From assembly GCF_000014145.1 (NCBI RefSeq), contig NC_008255.1:2992001-3056000 (forward strand): a stretch of DNA of 64,000 bases, read 5' to 3'. The position numbers and the translations under genes were made by a program. Under the pieces are notes generated by a model. It did no database searches. It was given only the letters and a program-made list of their open reading frames with translations, and was not told the origin of the DNA. The number at the start of each line of letters is the position of its first letter. The first letter of the stretch is position 1. This DNA is from Cytophaga hutchinsonii ATCC 33406. Lineage in GTDB: Bacteria > Bacteroidota > Bacteroidia > Cytophagales > Cytophagaceae. This document shows positions 17,037 to 25,078 of this stretch, one piece after another.

Positions 17037-17065
17037 AATGACAAATAACGTGTTTATTTGTCATT
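17037..17065. repeat. 12-bp perfect hairpin just 5' of tRNA-Gln
   Basis: AATGACAAATAA pairs with TTATTTGTCATT around loop CGTGT. It begins six bases upstream of the tRNA 5' end. It could be a processing or regulatory structure, or part of a dispersed repeat. Confidence 0.6.
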
Positions 17066-17640
17066 TCGGAGTGCAAATATAAGGGAAAACTCATTTTTAG
17101 CAAAACCCTGACCCATCTTTTTTTAGTTTTTATTTAAAATTCCATAAAAAGATGTACACATTTTACTCAAGATCCTTATAATAAGGAAGTTTCAGGTTAA
17201 AACGAATGTGTTAACTTTTTTCTCTATGCGTAGAGTTAGCTAAAGCGCTCTACCGATAGAATATGTCCGTTTCAAGAATTTAAATCCAATAGGGATCAAA
17301 CATCTCTAGAAAAGCTAAAATAACAAATAGAAAATTGGTACGAGTCCCATCGGGACGACATATTTATATAATTATCCGTCGTACCTTAACAGAGCTCCGT
17401 GCATGGAGATTTTACGGTGAGTTTTCTGCAGTATGTTACTCCTAACGGAGTAATGCCCATAAAGATGAAGTGCTTTACATAAATGATTTTCTCTATCCAA
17501 AGAGTTTATCCCGCAGAGTTAGCGAAGCGGCCTACCGATAAAATTAAGGTGCTTTATACAAATAAGTCGTCGGAACACTGTAAAAAGTGGTCCGACGACT
17601 ATGAAAATAGAAACGGAAACGTTACAGATAAACCTAAATT
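17066..17640. other. Gene-free repeat region between tRNA-Gln and the SDR gene
   Basis: I see no credible gene. Contents include a diverged direct repeat (17230-17262 and 17513-17544, both with AGAGTTAGC and CTACCGATA), a hairpin GTCCC-ATC-GGGAC (17344-17356), ACTCC-TAAC-GGAGT near 17441, and an inverted repeat 17565-17600 (AGTCGTCGGA/TCCGACGACT). The style matches REP-like intergenic repeats common in Bacteroidota; the family is not named here. Confidence 0.65.
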
Positions 17641-18516
17641 TTATTTTCCACGGATACTGCGTTCAATTTCGGCCCATTCTTCCTTACTCACCACATCCAG
17701 GCCGTTAAACTCCCCTGCACCTTTCAGCCATTCTCCCCCATCAATCGTTACAACTTCTCCAGTCATATAAGCCGAATATTCAGAAAGTAAATAGGACGAT
17801 AGATTGGCGAGTTCTTCGTGTTTACCAAAACGTTTTAAGGGAATACGGTTGCCAGGCTCAAATAATTCTGCAATCTGTCCGGGGAACAAACGGCTCCAGG
17901 CTCCTTCTGTAGGAAACGGTCCGGGTGCAATGGCATTAAAGCGGATGCTGTATTTCGCCCATTCCACCGCCAGTGACCTGGTTAATGCAATTACCCCAGC
18001 TTTTGCGCATGCTGAAGGTACCACATATCCAGAGCCCGTAGTGGCATACGTAGTAACAATGCTTAATACCGTTGCCGGAATCTGATTATCTATCCAGTAT
18101 TTTCCAAACGTAAGCACACAATTGTATGTTCCTTTTAAAACAATATCAACAACAACATCAAATGCTTTTGGTGAAAGATTTTCTGTCGGGCTTACAAAAT
18201 TTCCCGCAGCGTTGTTCAGCAAGGCATCTACACGGCCAAAACGGGCAACAGACTTTTGCAGCAATTCTTCTACCTGCCTGTAGTCCCGTACATCACAGGC
18301 AACTGCCAATACACTGCCGCCGGTTAAGGTTTCGAGTTCTTTCGCTGCTGCTTCCAATACCTCTAATTTTCTGCTCGTAATAACAACATTTGCACCCAGC
18401 TGCAACAGCATTTGTGCCATGCTTTTTCCCAGGCCTGTTCCGCCGCCCGTAACAACGACAACTTTATTTTTAAATGCTTCTGCCTGAAGCATAGGTTTGA
18501 ATAAATTTAATTCCAT
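17641..18516 (-). CDS. SDR oxidoreductase, 2,4-dienoyl-CoA reductase-like
   Basis: 291 aa Rossmann-fold short-chain dehydrogenase. The NADP(H) site is VVTGGGTGLGKSMA near residue 20 and the NNAAGNF motif lies near residue 105. The usual YxxxK has no Tyr (SACAK); a Tyr sits about ten residues earlier in TTYATTGSGYVVP. That is the arrangement of mammalian DECR1, where a displaced Tyr, a Ser and a Lys act on dienoyl-CoA. This supports a role in beta-oxidation of unsaturated fatty acids. Stands alone on the minus strand. The exact substrate is inferred from the motif only. Confidence 0.88.
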   Translation of the reverse strand: MELNLFKPMLQAEAFKNKVVVVTGGGTGLGKSMAQMLLQLGANVVITSRKLEVLEAAAKELETLTGGSVLAVACDVRDYRQVEELLQKSVARFGRVDALLNNAAGNFVSPTENLSPKAFDVVVDIVLKGTYNCVLTFGKYWIDNQIPATVLSIVTTYATTGSGYVVPSACAKAGVIALTRSLAVEWAKYSIRFNAIAPGPFPTEGAWSRLFPGQIAELFEPGNRIPLKRFGKHEELANLSSYLLSEYSAYMTGEVVTIDGGEWLKGAGEFNGLDVVSKEEWAEIERSIRGK

Positions 18517-18655
18517 ACTTTATAAAAGTTAATGTCTAAAAAACATGTGGTCGAAATAATAAATATGTATTTTTACAATATACCGTACTGTAAATATATA
18601 TACATACTCTTTCTACATTATTTTGTTCAACAACTAATTTACTATATCCGTGCAA

Positions 18656-19621
18656 ATGAAAAAAACAGGTTTATTACGTATAGCAATCGGGGTATTCATG
18701 GTCGCAGCAGTATTATCCATGCATTCATGTATTGTTTCAAAAAAGAAATATGAAGCGTTAAACAAAAGGACATCCGCGTTAGAAGCAGATAAAGCAGCCT
18801 GTGAAGAGAATTTTAAAAATTTAGTGCTTGAACATACCGCATTAAAAAAACGCTACGATAGTCTGTTAGCCATAAGCAATCAATTGTTGCAGGATACTAC
18901 TGATTTAAACGCCGCACTTCGTAAAACACAGGCAAATTATGAAGCCTTAAATAATACGTACGAACGGTTATTATCTACACATAATAAAATTATTAATTAC
19001 AACGCTTCTGAATTAGAAAAATTAAATAAAAGCTTAGCAAAACGTGAGCTGGAAGTTGGTAAACTACAGGCTGATCTCAGCGAGCGTGAACGCAGAGTAA
19101 ATGAACTGGAAAAAATTATTGCAGACAAAGAACGTGCTGTAAATGAGCTGCGCAATAAAGTAACTTCAGCCTTGTTGAATTATAAAGATAAAGACCTTAC
19201 AATACAGGTAAAAGACGGTAAAGTTTATGTATCCTTAGCAGAGCAGTTATTATTCAAATCAGGTTCTACAGATGTGGATCCTAAAGGTGTTGAAGCATTA
19301 AAAAAATTAGCTGCTGTATTAAAAGAACAGCAGGATATTACAATCATGGTTGAAGGCCATACAGATGATGTACCGGTTTCTAAAGGTACAAATGGTATTA
19401 AAGATAACTGGGATTTAAGTGTATTACGTGCTACTTCTATCACGCGTATTTTAACGGGAGCAGGCGTTGATCCCATCCATGTGGTACCTGCAGGTCACGG
19501 CGAATTTATTCCGGTTGCAACAGCTAAAACAGCTGAAGCCAGAAGTCAGAACAGACGTACAGAAATTATTCTTACGCCTAATCTGAATGAATTATATAAA
19601 CTACTGGAAACAACTAAATAA
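18656..19621 (+). CDS. OmpA-family lipoprotein with coiled coil
   Basis: 321 aa from the ATG at 18656; a GTG two codons earlier is less likely. A signal peptide ends in lipobox LSMHSC, so the mature protein should be lipid-anchored. Residues ~30-180 form a long coiled coil with heptad-rich Leu/Lys/Glu (KLQADLSERERRVNELEKI). The C-terminal OmpA domain (about 190-310) contains the peptidoglycan-binding stretch VEGHTDDVPVS and SQNRRTEIIL. Probably links the outer membrane to the cell wall across the periplasm. Monocistronic by appearance. Confidence 0.92.
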   Translation: MKKTGLLRIAIGVFMVAAVLSMHSCIVSKKKYEALNKRTSALEADKAACEENFKNLVLEHTALKKRYDSLLAISNQLLQDTTDLNAALRKTQANYEALNNTYERLLSTHNKIINYNASELEKLNKSLAKRELEVGKLQADLSERERRVNELEKIIADKERAVNELRNKVTSALLNYKDKDLTIQVKDGKVYVSLAEQLLFKSGSTDVDPKGVEALKKLAAVLKEQQDITIMVEGHTDDVPVSKGTNGIKDNWDLSVLRATSITRILTGAGVDPIHVVPAGHGEFIPVATAKTAEARSQNRRTEIILTPNLNELYKLLETTK

Positions 19622-19686
19622 ATTCATACGTTACAATTCGTCGTTCGCCGCAGCGAACACAAAAAGTGTTCTGCCGAATAACGTTC

Positions 19687-19714
19687 ATTCATAATTTATC
19701 ATTCATAATTATTA
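19687..19714. repeat. 7-base-period array ATTCATA, just upstream of a start codon
   Basis: Four heptamers ATTCATA, ATTTATC, ATTCATA, ATTATTA end five bases before the ATG at 19720. The same heptamer precedes the gene at 53729. Confidence 0.7.
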
Positions 19715-19719
19715 AACAT

Positions 19720-20190
19720 ATGTTAGATCAACTTATTCAGACAGCAAAAGAACAATTGGCCCCGCAATTAGAAAAAATCGGCGTTAAACAGGATCAGCTG
19801 GGCAGCGTATTTAATGTTGCACAGGAATCTGTTACGGATGGTTTAAAATCAGAAGTTGCAGGCGGCGGACTGGATTCTATCTTCAGCATGTTCAATGGAC
19901 AAGGCGGGACGGGCCAATCGAGTTCTATCGTTTCTTCGTTATCCAATGGATTTGTTTCTTCGTTGATTTCAAAACTTGGTTTTGATCAATCTATGGCAAC
20001 AAAAATCTCGGCGCTTGTAATACCATTTATCATGGAAAAATTTGCAGGCTCTGAAAGCGGATCTGCTGCTTCTCCAAATGACTTAGCAGATAAATTAGGT
20101 TTCGGCGATATTTCAGGTACACTTGGAAACCTGTTGGGCGGTAAAGATAAAGGCGGAGATTTACTCGGCGGTATCGGGAATTTATTCTAA
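19720..20190 (+). CDS. Conserved hypothetical protein, DUF937-like
   Basis: 156 aa from the ATG at 19720 (MLDQLIQTAKEQL); in-frame codons upstream cover an AT-rich repeat and are unlikely to be coding. No signal peptide. The middle is Gly/Ser-rich (FSMFNGQGG) with VSSLSNGFVSSLISKLGF and MATKISALVIPFIMEKF, and the end is Gly-rich (LGNLLGGKDKGGDLLGGIG). The composition recalls the DUF937 family of small Gly-rich proteins of unknown role. A terminator follows. Confidence 0.6.
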   Translation: MLDQLIQTAKEQLAPQLEKIGVKQDQLGSVFNVAQESVTDGLKSEVAGGGLDSIFSMFNGQGGTGQSSSIVSSLSNGFVSSLISKLGFDQSMATKISALVIPFIMEKFAGSESGSAASPNDLADKLGFGDISGTLGNLLGGKDKGGDLLGGIGNLF

Positions 20191-20214
20191 AAAATAATTC
20201 AATAATCTAATTTT

Positions 20215-20244
20215 AAAGTCTGAATAGGAAACTATTCAGACTTT
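20215..20244 (+). terminator. Terminator with GAAA tetraloop
   Basis: AAAGTCTGAATAG pairs perfectly with CTATTCAGACTTT around loop GAAA, followed by more T. A classic intrinsic terminator 24 bases after the stop at 20190. Confidence 0.92.
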
Positions 20245-20270
20245 TTTATTTACAGAGCACATGGATTACT

Positions 20271-20278
20271 TATATTTG
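20271..20278 (+). promoter_or_regulatory. -7 box TATATTTG
   Basis: Exact match to TAnnTTTG, 19 bases before the ATG at 20298, giving a leader of about 12-15 bases. No clear -33 TTTG is visible. Confidence 0.5.
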
Positions 20279-20297
20279 ATCTTTATAACCATACTTT

Positions 20298-21035
20298 ATG
20301 AGTAACTCGAATATTAATTTAATGGATGAAATTACAAAATTAAAAACGTTCTGGATTAACAGTACATTAAAAGCTAAGCTGTCAATGATTTTTTTGCTTG
20401 CGATGTACGTACTACCGATTATTTCAAATATCCTCCTTGCAACCTTATTGGTAACCTATATTGATTACATACAACAACTGGATTATATCACGCTTATTTA
20501 CTGGGGCATCTTAATATTTTTCACCTCTACCTTTTCCATTATATCCACAACCCTGTTATCCGTAGCCTGTGGTTATTTATTCGGCTGGATTGCTTTTCCT
20601 GTCTTGTTAACCATGTTTACAGTCAGTTCGCTGATCGGTTATTTTCTGGGAAATGTGTTTGATCAACAAACAATTATGAGCTGGATCGGAGCTAATGAAG
20701 TGGTTTATAATTTCATTGAAAAGTTGAAAAAACGCATGAATTTTATGGTTTTTGTAATGCGTGTTACTCCTGTACTGCCTTTCACGGTAACAAATGTGCT
20801 GTGTTCTTATTTATCCATACCACTAAAAAATTATATAGGAATGAGTATTGTAGGCATTAGTGCACGTCTGGCTGTAGCTGTTTATACCGGAACACAAATA
20901 AGCTCTATTGTTAATATGGAAGCCGATCCGATATATAGATATCAGAAAATCGGACTGTTTATTGTATCACTGGCACTATTCGGAATATTGTATTACCTGG
21001 TCATGAAAGAAAAGGATAAAGCGCTGGATGCATAG
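20298..21035 (+). CDS. VTT-domain (TVP38/TMEM64, DedA-like) membrane protein
   Basis: 245 aa with about six membrane segments. The conserved core reads LLSVACGYLFGWIAFP, then MVFVMRVTPVLPFTVTNVL with the Arg and Pro pair characteristic of the family. VTT proteins include lipid scramblases and DedA transporters involved in undecaprenyl-phosphate recycling and envelope homeostasis. The substrate here is not evident. Single gene with its own promoter-like box and a terminator just upstream. Confidence 0.85.
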   Translation: MSNSNINLMDEITKLKTFWINSTLKAKLSMIFLLAMYVLPIISNILLATLLVTYIDYIQQLDYITLIYWGILIFFTSTFSIISTTLLSVACGYLFGWIAFPVLLTMFTVSSLIGYFLGNVFDQQTIMSWIGANEVVYNFIEKLKKRMNFMVFVMRVTPVLPFTVTNVLCSYLSIPLKNYIGMSIVGISARLAVAVYTGTQISSIVNMEADPIYRYQKIGLFIVSLALFGILYYLVMKEKDKALDA

Positions 21036-21053
21036 TTATTAATCCATATTCAC

Positions 21054-21061
21054 TAAATTTG
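21054..21061 (+). promoter_or_regulatory. -7 box TAAATTTG
   Basis: Exact TAnnTTTG match 28 bases before the ATG at 21090. The same octamer occurs before 32841 and 59194. Confidence 0.5.
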
Positions 21062-21089
21062 AACACCATATATTAACTTATACTTCACT

Positions 21090-22553
21090 ATGAAAAAACT
21101 TTTATTTCTCTTCTCTCTTCTCATAGCAAGTACCTATACTGTTTTCGGGCAATCTGAAGGTAGTGTTGTTTCGGCAACTGCGCGGGCAGGTGTTGCAACT
21201 ACATTTGTTACGGATTATCAAAGTATCGGTATTAACCCGGCTAACCTGGGCCTTCGTTCTAAATATGAAACCAAACACGTTACTTTTGGTTTCCTGGAAA
21301 CGAACGCTGCTTTTTTTGCAAAAGGGGTTACCTCAAAGCAAATGAAAGATTTGGTTTTCGATGGCGGTCAACAGACTCCAAACATACAATCCTACGCTGC
21401 AAATCTTTTTGCTAACAACAACATCTCTTCCAATGTAGATATTATGCTGCTGGGTATTGCTTTTCAATATGACAAACTGGGAGGTCTTGCATTCAGTGTA
21501 AACGATGTTATGCGCGGCAACGGTAACTTATCGCAGAATTTTACGGATTTTACGTTCTCCGGTGCTTTGGCTACTCAATACTTTGATCAGTTGCGTTTAA
21601 AAAACGGAGCAATTGTTCCCAATGATCCAAATCAATATGGCTCCTATCAAGCTGTAGGCATTGATGCAGGTCTTTCTTCACAAGGGGTGTCTCTTGGGCG
21701 TGTATTTCAGGGAACAGATGTAAAAGCGCATTATTACAGAACATTTAATGCTGCTTATGGCAGAGAAATTTTCAGAAACGATGTATTCAATGTAAGTGCC
21801 GGGGTAGGCTTAAAATACGTGATGGGTTACTACTACATGGATATTCAATCCAAAGACGGCCTGTTAAAAGGTAATGTAGCGGATAATCCGATTTTATCAG
21901 GACTTTCTGAGAACTTCAATGTTCCCAACCAGGACAATGGCTGGAACTTTTTAAGTCCGCAGGGTAATGGTTTTGGTTTTGATATTGGCGGTACAGCAGA
22001 GATTTATGAAAAAGTTAAAGTTGGTATCTCTTTGGTAAATGTGGGTGGTATTAAATACACAAACAATACGTATGAAGTTAAAGATACAACGGTGTATGAA
22101 TTGAAATACGATTCTTTTACAGCAGATGCATTTAATGAAACTGTTTTCTGGACAGAAGGGAAATCATTTACGGCTAAGCTTCCTACAACCTTACGTTTTG
22201 GTGGCAGCATAGCGTTATTTGAAAAAAGACTTGAAGTAGGCGGTGACATTATTGTTCCGTTAAATAAAGCCGCAGGTAATATTAACAAAGCGAGCTTTGC
22301 TGTAGGCGGTGATTTCTACCTGAAAAGATGGATCAAATTTTCTTCCGGTGCATCTATCGGCGGCAACTATGCAAACTCCCTTGATGGGTATTCTACGCAC
22401 GTTTGTGTACCATTAGGCTTCACCTTGATTGCAGGTGAAAACGGCGGCTGGGAATTTAGCATGGCTACAAGAGATATTGTGAGTCTGATTGATATGAAAG
22501 GCAAAAGCCCGTTATATTCTGCCGGAATTTGTATGTTCCGGTTCAGAGTGTAA
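21090..22553 (+). CDS. Outer-membrane beta-barrel protein, DUF5723-like
   Basis: 487 aa with a signal peptide cleaved near TYTVFGQ. The mature start (GINPANLGLRSKYETKHVTFGF) has the pattern seen in Bacteroidota barrel proteins of the DUF5723 type. Alternating aromatic strands continue to the end, which closes YSAGICMFRFRV with the terminal aromatic/hydrophobic strand expected for barrel insertion. The FadL/PorV group of channel proteins is an alternative relative. Its cargo, if any, is unknown. Monocistronic, ending in a palindromic terminator shared with the next gene. Confidence 0.7.
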   Translation: MKKLLFLFSLLIASTYTVFGQSEGSVVSATARAGVATTFVTDYQSIGINPANLGLRSKYETKHVTFGFLETNAAFFAKGVTSKQMKDLVFDGGQQTPNIQSYAANLFANNNISSNVDIMLLGIAFQYDKLGGLAFSVNDVMRGNGNLSQNFTDFTFSGALATQYFDQLRLKNGAIVPNDPNQYGSYQAVGIDAGLSSQGVSLGRVFQGTDVKAHYYRTFNAAYGREIFRNDVFNVSAGVGLKYVMGYYYMDIQSKDGLLKGNVADNPILSGLSENFNVPNQDNGWNFLSPQGNGFGFDIGGTAEIYEKVKVGISLVNVGGIKYTNNTYEVKDTTVYELKYDSFTADAFNETVFWTEGKSFTAKLPTTLRFGGSIALFEKRLEVGGDIIVPLNKAAGNINKASFAVGGDFYLKRWIKFSSGASIGGNYANSLDGYSTHVCVPLGFTLIAGENGGWEFSMATRDIVSLIDMKGKSPLYSAGICMFRFRV

Positions 22554-22558
22554 AATTA

Positions 22559-22586
22559 GAGTACGGAGTATATAGTACGGAGTAAA
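22559..22586. repeat. 7-base-period array GAGTACG
   Basis: GAGTACG, GAGTATA, TAGTACG, GAGTAAA begin five bases after the stop at 22553 and run into the left arm of the palindrome at 22575. The mirror array lies at 22666. Confidence 0.8.
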
Positions 22587-22634
22587 AAAAATAGTCACGC
22601 TACATGTAGCGTGACTATTTTTTTTACTCCGTAC
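22575..22634. terminator. 60-bp perfect palindrome, bidirectional terminator
   Basis: Both 30-base arms match without mismatch and with no extra loop. The core is GTCACGCTACATGTAGCGTGAC flanked by eight A on the left and eight T on the right, so both convergent neighbours (ends 22553 and 22679) get a hairpin plus T-run. Confidence 0.9.
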
Positions 22635-22665
22635 ATGTGATTCATATTCCTAAATAAACGATGTT

Positions 22666-22700
22666 CAATACTCTGTACTCAATACTTGGTACTTTGTACT
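22666..22700. repeat. 7-base-period array overlapping the antiporter stop codon
   Basis: Plus-strand units are CAATACT, CTGTACT, CAATACT, TGGTACT, TTGTACT. It is the inverted counterpart of 22559-22586 and encodes the C-terminal residues VQSTKY of the antiporter. Confidence 0.82.
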
Positions 22701-23923
22701 GCAAAAGCTTTCTTCAGTAAAAAAGGTGTTGAGAAAGTCGTTAGAATTCCCATTAATACCAGGATGGAGAATGTTGCAGAAGATATGTAGCCGCCGCTCA
22801 ACGCAATGTTTGCAATCACCAGTTCCATAATCCCTCTCCCATTCAAACCAATACCAATGGTTAACGCGCTTCTATCTTTGAAACCTGCAAGCTTCCCTCC
22901 TATATACCCGCCAAATATTTTACTAACAAACGACACAATTAATACTGCTGCTAATAAGGTTAAATTATTCAGGGCAGAGATTTGAAATTCCAATCCAATG
23001 GTTGCGAAAAAAATCGGGGCTAAAAAACCCATAGCAATTGTTGAGGTACTTTTTTCAACGATATGAAAATTCTCTTTTCCTAATAATTCATGGCTTAACA
23101 GCATGGCGCCGAAAAATGCTCCGATAACAAAATGCAGGCCTACCACTTCAGATAAACTTGCAAAAGCAAGAATGAAAACAAAAATAATGGCAAACAACGA
23201 TTCTTTACTTTTCAGTTTGCCCACAATTCTGTCGATCCGTGTCTTCGTATAATTGCGGTGTTTGGTGAGTTTATCCAAAAGCCTGAATGCAACATATACT
23301 GCTGCCATAAATACAATCACTTTAAGCAATGTATAGCCAACAGACAGACCTATCGCACCTAATGGTATGTCATGAATATTTCCCGGAGACGATTTCAAGC
23401 TGTCCATTACAATACCCAAAATTGACAATGCAACAACATCGTTAAATATGGCTACTGAAATTATTTTACTCCCGATATCTGTATTCAACTTTCCAAGATC
23501 CATTAAGATGCGTACACTGATCGGCAGTGCCGTAATGGAAATACATAAGCTTATGAAAATTGTTTCCACCACATCGAGCTGAAAAACAGCACCGAGCGAC
23601 AAGCCCATACAGAGCGGGATAAAAAAGCCTGCCAGTGAAATGAAAATGTTTTTTCCGCGCAAGCCTTCAATGATACTTTCTACACTGATTTCCATACCTG
23701 CAATGATTACAAGCATAAAAACACCCAATTGAGAAAAAACTTCCAGCTCAGAATTTACATGAATAAGGTTTAGCAGCGAAGGTCCTAATATCACTCCGGC
23801 CAGAATCTCTCCCATCATGGAAGGCTGGCCCATACGTTCCATTAATTCCCCCATTACGCGGGCTAATGCTAATAATAATAACAGAACAACAAAAAATGGC
23901 AACTCAGCAATTGGCTCCAGCAC
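22679..23923 (-). CDS. CPA2-family cation:proton antiporter
   Basis: 414 aa with about 12 membrane helices and no cytosolic regulatory domain. GQPSMMGEILAGVILGPSLL and ISVAIFNDVVALSILG (with the Asn-Asp transport pair) match the NapA/KefB-type Na+/H+ exchanger domain. Later pieces include GAFFGAMLLSHELL and GIGLNGRGIMELV. Exchanges Na+ or K+ for H+ across the inner membrane; the ion cannot be told. The last codons lie in a heptamer array, so the extreme C-terminus may be recent. Confidence 0.9.
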   Translation of the reverse strand: MLEPIAELPFFVVLLLLLALARVMGELMERMGQPSMMGEILAGVILGPSLLNLIHVNSELEVFSQLGVFMLVIIAGMEISVESIIEGLRGKNIFISLAGFFIPLCMGLSLGAVFQLDVVETIFISLCISITALPISVRILMDLGKLNTDIGSKIISVAIFNDVVALSILGIVMDSLKSSPGNIHDIPLGAIGLSVGYTLLKVIVFMAAVYVAFRLLDKLTKHRNYTKTRIDRIVGKLKSKESLFAIIFVFILAFASLSEVVGLHFVIGAFFGAMLLSHELLGKENFHIVEKSTSTIAMGFLAPIFFATIGLEFQISALNNLTLLAAVLIVSFVSKIFGGYIGGKLAGFKDRSALTIGIGLNGRGIMELVIANIALSGGYISSATFSILVLMGILTTFSTPFLLKKAFAVQSTKY

Positions 23924-23989
23924 GATATGTATGTATTAAAAATTAAAAGATATTCTACCCGTCAACATAAATTTCATCAAATAATAAAT

Positions 23990-24018
23990 TAAAAAAGACC
24001 TGTTACAAACAAGTCTTT
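23990..24018 (-). terminator. Terminator after the rhodanese gene
   Basis: On the minus strand AAAAAAGACTTG pairs imperfectly with CAGGTCTTTTTT around TTTGTAA. It lies eight bases past the stop at 24026. Confidence 0.7.
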
Positions 24019-24025
24019 TTTAAAA

Positions 24026-24343
24026 TTACATAACATCCAGGTCTTCATCTATTTCATCTCTCCAGGCTAAAATTCCGCCTTCCAGATTATATAAATTTGT
24101 ATACCCATGATTACTTTCAAGGAACATGATTGCATTTGCACTGCGTTTACCGCTGCGGCAGTGAATGATCACTTGTTTATCTTTTGAAATTTTATCAACG
24201 TTTTGAGGAATTGTACCCAAAGGAATTAATTCGCCTCCTATTTGAGCGGATTCAAATTCAGCAGGCTCACGTACATCAATCAATTGTATATCTGCTTTTG
24301 AATCAATCAATGCTTTCAGTTCGCTAACACTTATTTCTTTCAT
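24026..24343 (-). CDS. Single-domain rhodanese-like sulfurtransferase
   Basis: 105 aa single rhodanese domain. The active-site loop is IIHCRSGKRSA, whose Cys forms the persulfide. IQLIDVREPAEFESAQI is the usual N-terminal strand-loop. Cytoplasmic, no signal peptide. It ends the minus-strand sulfur/siroheme run, which suggests a role in handling sulfane sulfur from sulfite reduction, though small rhodaneses are versatile. The gap of 82 bases to the preceding gene leaves its co-transcription open. Confidence 0.9.
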   Translation of the reverse strand: MKEISVSELKALIDSKADIQLIDVREPAEFESAQIGGELIPLGTIPQNVDKISKDKQVIIHCRSGKRSANAIMFLESNHGYTNLYNLEGGILAWRDEIDEDLDVM

Positions 24344-24425
24344 ATGAGTCGTATTAATTTATTGGACTAAGTTACCAATTTGTTTTATGTATTCTGAATG
24401 AAGTATTATTATTTTTAAGTGAAAT

Positions 24426-25061
24426 TTATTCGGGCTTTTCATCCTTCATGGCTTTCGTTATTTCATTCATTTTTTGAACCTTGTATTCAAAATCCCCTTT
24501 TAATTTATTCCGGATCTGATTCAACTGCTGTAAAATAGCATCAATACTATCCGGCAACGCTTCTTCCAAAACTTCGCGCATGCGTTTGGCAAACGTCGGT
24601 GATTTTCCGTTGGTTGAAATAGCAATTTTCAGATCACCTTTCTGCACGACAGAACTTAAATAGAAATCACAAAGTTCCGGTGTGTCGGCAACATTTATTA
24701 AAATATTTTTTTGTTTGGCATCTATCTGTACCTGCATATTTAACACATGAATACAGGTAGCGGCGATCACCAGATCGGCACCTGTTAGATCGTGCGGATC
24801 ATATGCTTTATGAAATACTTTTACTGCCGGATATTGTTTTGACCAGGCAATAATTTCTGCACTGATCTCAGGAGCGACAACATGTATGGCCGCAGCAGGA
24901 CTGCTCTTTAATATTGCACCTACCTTTTCTGTTCCAACAGCACCGCCTCCGATTACAACGATCCGTAATTTATCCAGCCTAAAAAAAACAGGAAAGAGTT
25001 CGTTCCCTTTCCCGTTCATTTCTGTTTGTTCCATTGAGTTTGTTTCCATGCGAATAAACAA
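24426..25061 (-). CDS. Precorrin-2 dehydrogenase / sirohydrochlorin ferrochelatase (CysG N-terminal or Met8 type)
   Basis: 211 aa. The NAD-binding site is RIVVIGGGAVGTEKVGAIL near residue 35. VIAATCIHVLNMQVQIDA and KIAISTNGKSPTFAKRMRE are typical of the CysG dehydrogenase/ferrochelatase half. It oxidises precorrin-2 and inserts iron to make siroheme. The methyltransferase half is a separate gene just upstream (17 bases away). Alternative starts lie at 25049 and 25034; the fold begins only near residue 25. Siroheme is the cofactor of the reductase encoded two genes upstream. Confidence 0.9.
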   Translation of the reverse strand: MFIRMETNSMEQTEMNGKGNELFPVFFRLDKLRIVVIGGGAVGTEKVGAILKSSPAAAIHVVAPEISAEIIAWSKQYPAVKVFHKAYDPHDLTGADLVIAATCIHVLNMQVQIDAKQKNILINVADTPELCDFYLSSVVQKGDLKIAISTNGKSPTFAKRMREVLEEALPDSIDAILQQLNQIRNKLKGDFEYKVQKMNEITKAMKDEKPE

Positions 25062-25078
25062 TTAATATTTTATACCGG

